DNA of 54,288 bases, from assembly GCA_964466595.1 (NCBI GenBank), contig CAYXNR010000012.1:1-54288 (forward strand). Direction: 5' to 3'. Under the pieces are notes generated by a model. That model was not told where the DNA came from and searched no databases. It worked only from the letters and a program-made list of their open reading frames with translations. Origin of the DNA: JABDGC01 sp964466595 (GTDB lineage: Bacteria; Pseudomonadota; Gammaproteobacteria; DSM-16500). Each line of letters starts with the position of its first letter. Position 1 is the first letter of the stretch. Positions 9,343 to 16,792 of the stretch are shown here, piece after piece. The position numbers and the translations under genes are program-made.

Positions 9343-10410
9343 ATGTCTGGCAATACGCTCGGAAAATTATTTACCGTCACCTCTTTTGGAGAAAGCCATG
9401 GCAGTGGCTATGGCTGCATTATCGATGGCTGCCCTCCCCATTTAGCCTTGACGACAGAAGATCTTCAAAAAGAACTGGATCGAAGACGACCCGGTACTTC
9501 TCCTTATACCTCGCAACGACGAGAAGCTGATCAAGTTAAAATACTTTCTGGGCTCTTCGAAGGAAAAACAACGGGCACGCCCATTGGCCTCTTCATTGAA
9601 AATCAGGATGCCCAGCCTAGCACCTATGACAAAATAAAAGCGCTTTTCCGACCCGGACATGCTGATTTTAGCTATTTTAAAAAATATGGCCACAGAGATC
9701 ATCGTGGCGGCGGGCGAGCCTCCGCCCGAGAAACAGTGGTCCGGGTTGCAGCCGGCGCCATTGCTAAAAAATACCTTCATGAACAGTATGGCACGCTGAT
9801 TCAAGGCTATTTAGCACAAATGGGACCGATTTGTATGGAAGCAGTTAAGCTTGAGTTCGTAGAACAGAATCCCTTTTTTTGTCCTGATCCAACAAAAATT
9901 GCAGCACTTGAGACGCTTATTGCGGAATTACGTCGTGAGGGAGATTCCATTGGGGCCTTGATCCGAGTGCAGGCTAGCCAGGTTCCCCCTGGTCTGGGTG
10001 AGCCGGTCTTTGATCGTCTCGATGCGGATCTTGCTCATGCCTTGATGAGCATTAATGCTGTTAAAGGCGTAGAAATTGGTGCTGGCTTTTCCTCTGTCAC
10101 TCAAAAAGGCTCGGAACATCGGGATGAAATCAGTCCTCAGGGTTTTTTATCCAATCATGCCGGCGGCATTTTAGGCGGCATTTCCTCAGGACAAGAGCTT
10201 GTGCTGAGCCTCGCCATCAAACCTGCCGCGAGCATTCGTATTCCTGGACAAACCATTGATCTTCACGGCAACCCTGCTGTGATTAGCACGACAGGACGCC
10301 ATGATCCCTGTGTTGGCCTACGTGCTGTGCCTGTTGCCGAAGCGATGACGGCCTTGGTTTTAATGGACCATGTTTTACGTCATCGCGGACAGAATGCCTT
10401 CAAACCTTGA
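9343..10410 (+). CDS. aroC: Chorismate synthase
   Basis: A 355-residue enzyme converting 5-enolpyruvylshikimate-3-phosphate to chorismate with reduced FMN, the last step of the shikimate pathway. Family signatures are visible: GESHGSGYGCIIDGCPP near residues 16-32, the arginine-rich HRGGGRASARETVVRVAAGA at about 117-136, and GRHDPC near the C-terminus. It follows prmB by one base and is almost certainly cotranscribed. Its last 11 bp overlap the 3' end of yciB on the other strand. Its presence implies de novo aromatic synthesis at least to chorismate. Confidence 0.96.
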   Translation: MSGNTLGKLFTVTSFGESHGSGYGCIIDGCPPHLALTTEDLQKELDRRRPGTSPYTSQRREADQVKILSGLFEGKTTGTPIGLFIENQDAQPSTYDKIKALFRPGHADFSYFKKYGHRDHRGGGRASARETVVRVAAGAIAKKYLHEQYGTLIQGYLAQMGPICMEAVKLEFVEQNPFFCPDPTKIAALETLIAELRREGDSIGALIRVQASQVPPGLGEPVFDRLDADLAHALMSINAVKGVEIGAGFSSVTQKGSEHRDEISPQGFLSNHAGGILGGISSGQELVLSLAIKPAASIRIPGQTIDLHGNPAVISTTGRHDPCVGLRAVPVAEAMTALVLMDHVLRHRGQNAFKP

Positions 10411-10975
10411 CATAGCGCAGTAAAAAAATCGTTTGTAACAGGCTAAAGATGAGCGTCGCAACCGTAATGCCATAGAGTTTGAAGTTCACCCATACATTAT
10501 CATTAAATTGATAGGCTATATAAATATTAATCGTTCCTAAAACAAGAAAGAATAAGGTCCAGGCTAGATTTAATTTTTTGCCTACCCCTAGCGGAAGCAC
10601 AACCGAGGTATGAACCTTCTGCTTTTTCCCATTTTTGGGATTACTTAAGGCTCCTTCGAGAATACGCTGCATCATTGGCTTTTCACCTATAAAATGGCTG
10701 CCCATTAAAATCAAAGCAAAAATCCAAAAAATAAGGGTGGGCTTCCATTTTACAAAAATTGGATTACGAAAATATAAGGTCATCCCACCAAAGATGATGA
10801 AAATAATTAAGGTTACGACTTGCATCTTATCCCAGGATTTTTGAATAAGACGATAAATAGTAGTCTGTAAAAAGGTAGAAATAATGCCAACCCAGGTTGC
10901 AGCATAAATACCTTGGTATTTGAAAACAATAAAAAACAGTAACACCGGCAAGAGATCAAACAGAAAATGATTCAT
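10400..10975 (-). CDS. yciB: Inner-membrane septation protein, YciB/IspZ family
   Basis: A 191-residue protein with about five membrane-spanning segments and the family motif DLLPVLLFFIVFKYQGIYAA at the N-terminus. YciB proteins affect envelope integrity and cell division; the biochemical role is not settled. Characteristic internal sequence GSHFIGEKPMMQRILEG lies at about residues 92-108. The gene is convergent with aroC and overlaps it by 11 bp. The following gap (10976-11219) holds a degenerate palindromic repeat. Confidence 0.9.
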   Translation of the reverse strand: MNHFLFDLLPVLLFFIVFKYQGIYAATWVGIISTFLQTTIYRLIQKSWDKMQVVTLIIFIIFGGMTLYFRNPIFVKWKPTLIFWIFALILMGSHFIGEKPMMQRILEGALSNPKNGKKQKVHTSVVLPLGVGKKLNLAWTLFFLVLGTINIYIAYQFNDNVWVNFKLYGITVATLIFSLLQTIFLLRYVKV

Positions 10976-11025
10976 TACTTATCCTCACTAAATAAAGTAT
11001 TTCTTTAAGTTGCTGAAGCGGCTTT

Positions 11026-11050
11026 CATCCTGAGGAGCGAGGAATCTTTC
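11026..11050. repeat. Degenerate copy of the dispersed CATCCTGAG repeat
   Basis: Begins CATCCTGAGGAGCGAGGAA and resembles the palindromic repeats at 23131-23206 and 31219-31307 (core GTCATCCTGAGCGCAGCGAA). It is shorter and imperfect and lies between yciB and udk. Confidence 0.5.
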
Positions 11051-11219
11051 AAAAAAGCGGGGAGCTTCTTCCCTCCTCAGAATAATAAATAAATTGCCAA
11101 GCCACCCTAAGATAGAAATAATACGGAATAAATTGTATAATTTTTGACAAGACAGGTCAATTCCACTAGAGTTTTTAAAAGGATCCGATAAGATAGCCTT
11201 ACAAAATAAGGAGCAGATT

Positions 11220-11894
11220 GTGGAGCCTAAGAAAATAATTATTATTGGAATTGCCGGCGCCTCGGGCTCGGGGAAAAGCCTCTTGGCCAATACCATTATC
11301 CGGGAGCTGGGTTCAGATCAAGTGGCAGTCATACCCGAAGACTCCTATTATAAAGATCATAGTGATATTCCTTTTGAAGAACGTGCAAAAATTAACTACG
11401 ATCATCCCGACTCTCTTGATCATGGCTTAATTGTTCAACAGCTACGGGAACTCCAACAAGGTAAAACGGTTCAGGTGCCCTGCTATAATCATTCGCTACA
11501 TATTCGAGAAAAAAATACCCGAACCTTGCGTGGACATACCATTATTGTTGTCGAAGGCATCTTGCTTTTTGTGGAGAAAAGTATAAGAGATCAGATGGAT
11601 ATCCGTATTTTTATGGACACAGCGCTTGATATTTGTTTAATACGGCGTTTACGTCGTGACATGCAAGAGAGAGGTCGTTCACTCGATGCTGTTTTAAAAC
11701 AATATGAAGAAACCGTGCGACCGATGTATTTGCAATTTATCGAGCCTTCAAAACGTCATGCTGATCTCATTGTTCCGCGCGGCGGCGGCAATCGTATTGC
11801 AATTGATATGATCAAAGCCAAGATGCGAGAACTATTGAAAAACATTCATCAGGAAAGCACCATCCGGGTGATTCGAGAAGAGGATTCATTTTAA
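11220..11894 (+). CDS. udk: Uridine kinase
   Basis: A 224-residue kinase that phosphorylates uridine or cytidine to the monophosphate in pyrimidine salvage. Walker A GASGSGKS is at residues 13-20, followed by the family segment EDSYYKDHSDIPFEER. The length is close to the usual 213 residues. The start is GTG, supported by AAGGAG seven bases upstream. The C-terminus (RVIREEDSF) extends slightly beyond E. coli Udk. The next gene begins at the base after the stop, indicating one transcript. Confidence 0.93.
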   Translation: MEPKKIIIIGIAGASGSGKSLLANTIIRELGSDQVAVIPEDSYYKDHSDIPFEERAKINYDHPDSLDHGLIVQQLRELQQGKTVQVPCYNHSLHIREKNTRTLRGHTIIVVEGILLFVEKSIRDQMDIRIFMDTALDICLIRRLRRDMQERGRSLDAVLKQYEETVRPMYLQFIEPSKRHADLIVPRGGGNRIAIDMIKAKMRELLKNIHQESTIRVIREEDSF

Positions 11895-13112
11895 ATGTCT
11901 TTGTGGACCCAAGCTTTTACCGAGACTGTTCATAAAGCGCTGATTCAAGCAGAGCGGCATCATAAAACACTCGCTTTACTCTTAATCGATCCTGATAAAA
12001 AAGCGATAAGCGCTTCTTTGCTTAAAGAATTAAGTGAAGGTTTTAAGGCTTCTTTACGCGCAGGGGATACACTGGCTTTTTTAGAAAATGCTTCCTTTGC
12101 CGTTCTATTAACAGATCTAGAACAGCCGATTTTAGCAGCTACTGTAGCGGATAAACTCTTCAAGGCCTGTGACCTTCCTTTCACCCTCAGTATTGCTGTT
12201 GTTATTTTTCCTGAAGATGGAAAAAACTTAGCAGAATTACAGCAAGCTGCAAACGATATTTTATTGCAAATAAAAAAACAGGGCGGCAACCGTTATCAAT
12301 TTGCTACTGTAGAGCAGACTACACAAGCCCAAGATTTTATTAAGCTGCAAGCAGACTTGCATCAGGCCCTAGAGAAGAATGAATTCATTTTATATTATCA
12401 GCCTAAACTCGATTTAAAGACCAAAAGACTTGCCGGTGTGGAGGCTCTCATTCGCTGGAATCATCCTGTTTATGGTCTCATCGATCCCTTTCAATTTATT
12501 CCTTCTGCCGAAGAAACCAATTTAATTATTCGAATTGGAGAATGGACACTAAAAGAAGCTTGCAGAACAAATAAAAGCTGGCAAGAAGAAGGTTATCGGC
12601 CTATTACAGTAACAGTAAACCTTTCTTCAAAACAGTTTTATCAGCCACAATTAAGCAAGCGCATTGAAAAAATCTTGCAGGAAACAGCTTTGGATCCTCG
12701 CTATCTAGAATTAGAAATCATTGAAACGACCATTCTGAATAAAAGTCCAGAAGTGAAACAAATCTTGCATAGTCTAAAAAGTTTAGGGTTGTCACTGGCT
12801 CTTGATGATTTTGGAACCGGACATACCTCTCTTACTTATTTAAGAGATTTTCCAATTTCAACTGTTAAAATTGACCAATCCTTTATTAAACCCTTGCCGA
12901 CTGATACTAAAAATGCAGCCATCACCCAGGCTATGATTGCCTTGGCTCATCAATTGGGTCTACGGGTAGTAGCAGAGGGTGTAGAAACAGCAGAACAATT
13001 GCAGTTTTTATCAAAGCTTAACTGTGATGAGATTCAAGGCTATTGGTTTAGTCAACCCTTGCCGGCTTCGGAATTAAGAGTTCTCTTTAGTCAACTACCG
13101 CTTAGCCTTTAA
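11895..13112 (+). CDS. Degenerate GGDEF plus EAL cyclic-di-GMP phosphodiesterase
   Basis: A 405-residue protein. Residues 1-140 have the GGDEF-domain layout (LALLLIDPD, later GGNRYQ), but the GGDEF signature position reads ENASF at 64-68, so diguanylate cyclase activity should be lost. Residues 150-400 form an EAL domain with the expected catalytic residues visible: E183 in GVEALIRW, N242, E274, DDFGTG at 304-309, K325, E361 in VAEGVET and the terminal QGYWFSQPLP. It should hydrolyse cyclic di-GMP. There is no membrane segment or sensory domain, so input may come through the degenerate domain. Its start abuts the udk stop. Confidence 0.88.
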   Translation: MSLWTQAFTETVHKALIQAERHHKTLALLLIDPDKKAISASLLKELSEGFKASLRAGDTLAFLENASFAVLLTDLEQPILAATVADKLFKACDLPFTLSIAVVIFPEDGKNLAELQQAANDILLQIKKQGGNRYQFATVEQTTQAQDFIKLQADLHQALEKNEFILYYQPKLDLKTKRLAGVEALIRWNHPVYGLIDPFQFIPSAEETNLIIRIGEWTLKEACRTNKSWQEEGYRPITVTVNLSSKQFYQPQLSKRIEKILQETALDPRYLELEIIETTILNKSPEVKQILHSLKSLGLSLALDDFGTGHTSLTYLRDFPISTVKIDQSFIKPLPTDTKNAAITQAMIALAHQLGLRVVAEGVETAEQLQFLSKLNCDEIQGYWFSQPLPASELRVLFSQLPLSL

Positions 13113-13383
13113 GCTATTTACAATATGAGCATATTATTCAATCCCTTACTCTGTCATGCCAGCACGCTTTTAGCTGGCATCCAGGCTTTTAAATACCCTG
13201 GATTCCGGCTTAAAGCATGCCGGAATGACAATTTCTCCAGGTTAACCGAATACTTACACTCCTATCCATCAACCCCTTGATTAATTGCACATAAGCTACC
13301 AGCTTTTCGAAAGAACAATTCTTAATAATTCCTTAAGATATATGATCTACAATTAATCAATAATTATTATTTAGGGTATATTT
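13113..13383. other. Gap with a palindromic repeat and A+T-rich leader
   Basis: This non-coding gap holds the nested-palindrome repeat at 13143-13247. The remaining stretch, 13260-13383, is A+T-rich and presumably carries the promoter of the gene starting at 13384. No small gene or RNA was recognised. Confidence 0.5.
13143..13247 (+). repeat. Nested-palindrome MITE-like repeat, copy A
   Basis: About 105 bp. It runs from CCCTTACTCTGTCATGCC through two long arms (GTCATGCCAGCACGC... and ...GCATGCCGGAATGAC) to GGTTAACC. Each arm is itself a small palindrome: CCAGC...GCTGG and CCGGC...GCCGG. The reverse complement of copy B at 46712-46826 matches it almost throughout. No coding capacity. Probably a non-autonomous mobile or REP-type element. 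Confidence 0.85.
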
Positions 13384-14562
13384 ATGCCAAAACGAAATCA
13401 TTCTGAGCTCGCTTCATCTGAACCCACTTCAGTTTTAGAAGTCGAACCTCTTGACGGCGAAGAAAGTAAAAAGGCAAAACATGCACTTAAAATGCGTGAC
13501 TGGAGAGCGAAGAACAAAGCTAACAAAAAAATGGTAGACCCTAACTCGGGTATCGAGTGCGATCCTACTGTTAATCTTGAGGCTATAACGCTCGATGCCT
13601 ATAGACAACGCCAAGCTAGAAAGAGACCAAAAAGCGACTTACTGGATCAAACAAATAAAGCCAAAACAAATGCTGAAAAGCAATTACAGCAGGAGCAGGA
13701 AGAAAGTAAAAAGGCAAAACATGCACTTAAAATGCGTAACTGGAGAGCGAAGAACAAAGATAACAAAAAAATGGTAGACCCTGACACGGGTGTCGAGTGC
13801 GATCCTACTGTTAATCTTAGGGCTATAACATTAGATGCCCATAGACAACGCCAAGCTAGAAAGGGACTAAAAAGATCCTCACTGGCTCAAACAAATAAAG
13901 CCGAGACAAAGGCTGAAAAGCAATTAGCAGAGTCAGCTGCTATTAATGAAGCTGAAGAATTGAATGAAGAGGCACATGCTAGTTCTAGGGGACATTCCCA
14001 GCCAAATGCACTAGTCATGCCAACAGGCCCATCCCAAGTTCCAACGCCGGCCTTAGTTTTAGAATCCCAAGTTATTCCAACGCCGGCCTTAGTTTTAAAA
14101 TCCCAAGTTATTCCAACGCCGGCCTTAGTTTTAGTTAGTGCTGGCATGACAGCAGAACAATCACAGCAGGTGCATCAGTTACAGCTACAGCAATTTCAGC
14201 TGATGCAGCTGAGGAATATGCTATCCACTCTTTCTCAACAACAACCGAATGTGAGTAGTCAAACGAAAGCTGCAGTGGTTCAGGAACCTAACTCAGCTGC
14301 TGCTATTCCTAGCGGTATTGAAAAGGCTGCTGTTGTTGCAGATTCTTTCAACTTTGAAGAAAATTTAGAAGATTTTATATTTTCTCGAGATGAAACGATG
14401 GATGAAACGATGAAAGAAAAAGAGGACGATGAAGCTTCTTTTTATTTACCCAGTCCGCTGCAAAGGAATAGTCTTTTTAAACAGGGCGATGCATTTCTCC
14501 CTCTTTCACAAGCAGATCATGATGATCATGTTGCAGGCATTTGTCTGAACCCAGTGGAATAA
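13384..14562 (+). CDS. Unrecognised repeat-containing low-complexity protein
   Basis: I do not recognise this 392-residue protein. It contains a tandem duplication of about 80 residues (bases 13459-13698 and 13699-13938), each beginning EESKKAKHALKMR and containing KKMVDP, ECDPTVNL and RQRQARK. The units are basic and predicted helical. Three copies of a 12-residue motif (TPALVL + SQVI) follow at bases 14032-14134, then a Q-rich segment around residues 258-292 and an acidic C-terminus. There is no signal peptide or membrane segment. The composition is eukaryote-like, as in some secreted effectors, but no targeting signal is identified. It is flanked on both sides by palindromic repeats, suggesting an accessory locus. 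Confidence 0.75.
   Translation: MPKRNHSELASSEPTSVLEVEPLDGEESKKAKHALKMRDWRAKNKANKKMVDPNSGIECDPTVNLEAITLDAYRQRQARKRPKSDLLDQTNKAKTNAEKQLQQEQEESKKAKHALKMRNWRAKNKDNKKMVDPDTGVECDPTVNLRAITLDAHRQRQARKGLKRSSLAQTNKAETKAEKQLAESAAINEAEELNEEAHASSRGHSQPNALVMPTGPSQVPTPALVLESQVIPTPALVLKSQVIPTPALVLVSAGMTAEQSQQVHQLQLQQFQLMQLRNMLSTLSQQQPNVSSQTKAAVVQEPNSAAAIPSGIEKAAVVADSFNFEENLEDFIFSRDETMDETMKEKEDDEASFYLPSPLQRNSLFKQGDAFLPLSQADHDDHVAGICLNPVE
14032..14134 (+). repeat. Three tandem 33-36 bp repeats inside a coding region
   Basis: Units at 14032-14064 (33 bp), 14065-14100 (36 bp) and 14101-14134, each reading TCCCAAGTT(ATT)CCAACGCC followed by GGCCTTAGTTTTA. They are nearly identical, indicating recent expansion. 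Unit lengths are multiples of three, so copy-number change keeps the frame. Confidence 0.9.
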
Positions 14563-14601
14563 CAAAGAGCTAGACGCCTCAATTAACCTAAGCTAAGAAG
14601 A

Positions 14602-14670
14602 AATCCGTTCACCCTTCGACAAGCTCACCCTTCGACAAGCTCACCCTTCGACAAGCTCAGGGTGAACGGG
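14602..14670. repeat. Palindromic repeat with internal 16-bp triplication
   Basis: Outer arms CCGTTCACCC (14605-14614) and GGGTGAACGG (14660-14669) enclose three copies of TCACCCTTCGACAAGC at 14609-14624, 14625-14640 and 14641-14656. This matches the widespread proteobacterial palindrome CGTTCACCCTTCGACAAGC...AGGGTGAACG, with the left arm expanded. It lies downstream of the 13384 gene and could act as a transcription terminator or REP-like element. Confidence 0.8.
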
Positions 14671-14751
14671 TTTATATGAATAATGAATTATGTAACCTAT
14701 ACAGCAAGGCCGGATTACTCAAAAAAGGAAGGGAAACACCGAACTCAGGTT

Positions 14752-16773
14752 CTAAATAGAAATTAGTTTTAAAAAATCTGCTTCCTTGAGAATTTCAACA
14801 CCCAGCTTTTCCGCCTTTGCCAATTTGGATCCTGGCTCGCTGCCAACAACGACATAAGTTGTTTTTTTGGAAACACTCTCGGATACCTGTGCACCTAAAC
14901 TTTCTAAGCGATCTTTGGCTTGATCGCGAGTCAATTTTTCGAGGGTACCGGTTAGCACAAATATTTTACCAGCTAAGGCCGATGATTGGGGTTGGCTGAC
15001 CTCCTGCCAATGCAGGCCGTTTTTTAATAATTTGTCGATGATTTCGCGATTATGCTTTTCCTTGAAAAAATAGACGATGTGCTTGGCGACAATGGGGCCA
15101 ATGTCTGGGACCTCTTGTAAACTTTCTTCTGTGGCTGTAAATAAGTTTTTAAGATTTCCATAATAGCGGGCTAAGGCCTTGGCTGTGGCCTCGCCAACTT
15201 CGCGAATGCCGAGTGCGTATAGAAAGCGGGCAAAGCTTGTTGCTTTACTTTTTTCAAGTTGTTCTAACAAATTGAGGGCAGATTTCTCTCCCATCCTTTC
15301 TAAGCTCGATAATTCTTTCAACTGCAGAGAATATAAATCGGCAATATTTTCTATCAACTGCTCATCGACAAGTTGATCGACTAATTTATCACCCAGACCT
15401 TCGATATCCATCGCGCGACGAGCAGCAAAATGTTTGATTGCTTCTTTTCGTTGAGCAGAACAATATAAACCAGCGGTACAACGGGCTATAGCCTCACCTT
15501 CGACTTGTTCAATGCTAGAGTGACAAACAGGGCAGTGAGTAGGCAAGATGATTTTTTTAGCGGCTTGAGGTCGCCTCTCTTTGATGGGGCCAACCACTTC
15601 CGGAATAACATCCCCTGCCCTTCGAATAATTACCGTATCTCCAATACGCAGGTCTTTACGCTTGACCTCATCCATATTATGTAAGCTGGCATTACTCACC
15701 GTGACGCCGCCAACAAAAACAGGCTGTAAGCGAGCAACCGGTGTAATAGCGCCTGTTCGCCCTACCTGAAACTCAACAGCTTCTAATTGAGTAGAGACTT
15801 CTTCCGCTGGAAATTTATGAGCGAGAGCCCAACGAGGAGAGCGCGTAATAAAGCCAAGCTGTTTTTGAAGTGCAAAGCGATTAACTTTATAAACTACACC
15901 ATCGATTTCATAGGGCAAGAGCGGACGCTTTTTAGCTATTCGCTGAAAAAAAACCAGTGCCTCTGCAATACCGCTCACAACTTCAATCAAGGGATTAACA
16001 GGAAAACCCCAGTCTTTTAGCTGTGCTAAACAAGCGCTCTGGGTATCCGGCATGTTTCCAGCTTCTACGATCCCAACACCATGACAAAAAAAGGCGAGTG
16101 GTCGAGTAGCAGTAATTCGTGAATCTAATTGTCTTAAACTACCGGCCGCTGCATTCCGTGGATTAACAAAAATCTTTTCGCCGGTTTGGGCTGCTTTAGC
16201 ATTGAGCTTGTCGAAACCAGCCTTTGGCATATAAACTTCACCACGAACCTCTAAAACAAGGGGAAAATCCTTGCCACGTAAATGAAGGGGAATAGCTGAA
16301 ATTGTTCTTAAATTAGCAGTGACCTCTTCACCAGACATCCCGTCACCCCGCGTTGCACCCAGGCGCAGGCTGCCCTTTTCATAACGCAGACTAACCGCTA
16401 GGCCATCTAACTTAGGCTCGCAAACATATTCGATAGCGCTTTCCATTCCTAGTCGCTCATGCACCCGTCGATCAAAAGCCTGCACTTCCTCATCATCAAA
16501 GGCATTGTCTAAAGACAACATAGGAAGCTCATGCTTCACTTCTCTAAAAGCCTTCAAGGGCGCAACACCAACACGCTGGGTAGGAGAGTCTTCAGAAAAA
16601 AATTGTGGATATTGAACTTCCAAGGCTTGGAGTTTTCGAAACAGACGATCAAACTCAAGATCTGTGATTAAGGGGGCATCTAAAACATAATAATGATAAT
16701 TGTATTCATTAATTTGCTTACGAAGATTTTCGATTTCTTTCTGAATAGCCTGCTGTGAGAGCTGTTTTTGCAT
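14752..16773 (-). CDS. ligA: NAD-dependent DNA ligase
   Basis: A 673-residue ligase that seals nicks in replication and repair using NAD. The length matches E. coli LigA (671). In order: the N-terminal NAD-binding Ia segment, the adenylation domain with catalytic lysine K121 in CEPKLDG, the OB fold, a four-cysteine zinc finger (CPVC and the later C pair, about 405-430), helix-hairpin-helix repeats, and a C-terminal BRCT domain (LAGKIFVLTGTLEKLTRDQA). It lies 19 bp after smc in the same direction and is probably cotranscribed. The zipA gene often found between smc and ligA in gammaproteobacteria is not there. Confidence 0.97.
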   Translation of the reverse strand: MQKQLSQQAIQKEIENLRKQINEYNYHYYVLDAPLITDLEFDRLFRKLQALEVQYPQFFSEDSPTQRVGVAPLKAFREVKHELPMLSLDNAFDDEEVQAFDRRVHERLGMESAIEYVCEPKLDGLAVSLRYEKGSLRLGATRGDGMSGEEVTANLRTISAIPLHLRGKDFPLVLEVRGEVYMPKAGFDKLNAKAAQTGEKIFVNPRNAAAGSLRQLDSRITATRPLAFFCHGVGIVEAGNMPDTQSACLAQLKDWGFPVNPLIEVVSGIAEALVFFQRIAKKRPLLPYEIDGVVYKVNRFALQKQLGFITRSPRWALAHKFPAEEVSTQLEAVEFQVGRTGAITPVARLQPVFVGGVTVSNASLHNMDEVKRKDLRIGDTVIIRRAGDVIPEVVGPIKERRPQAAKKIILPTHCPVCHSSIEQVEGEAIARCTAGLYCSAQRKEAIKHFAARRAMDIEGLGDKLVDQLVDEQLIENIADLYSLQLKELSSLERMGEKSALNLLEQLEKSKATSFARFLYALGIREVGEATAKALARYYGNLKNLFTATEESLQEVPDIGPIVAKHIVYFFKEKHNREIIDKLLKNGLHWQEVSQPQSSALAGKIFVLTGTLEKLTRDQAKDRLESLGAQVSESVSKKTTYVVVGSEPGSKLAKAEKLGVEILKEADFLKLISI

Positions 16774-16792
16774 AGACTTAAACCTAAGCTAC

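Noticed and set aside
10988..11296. A 102-codon minus-strand frame upstream of udk
   Set aside because: It runs antisense over the start of udk and through a degenerate repeat, and resembles no protein.
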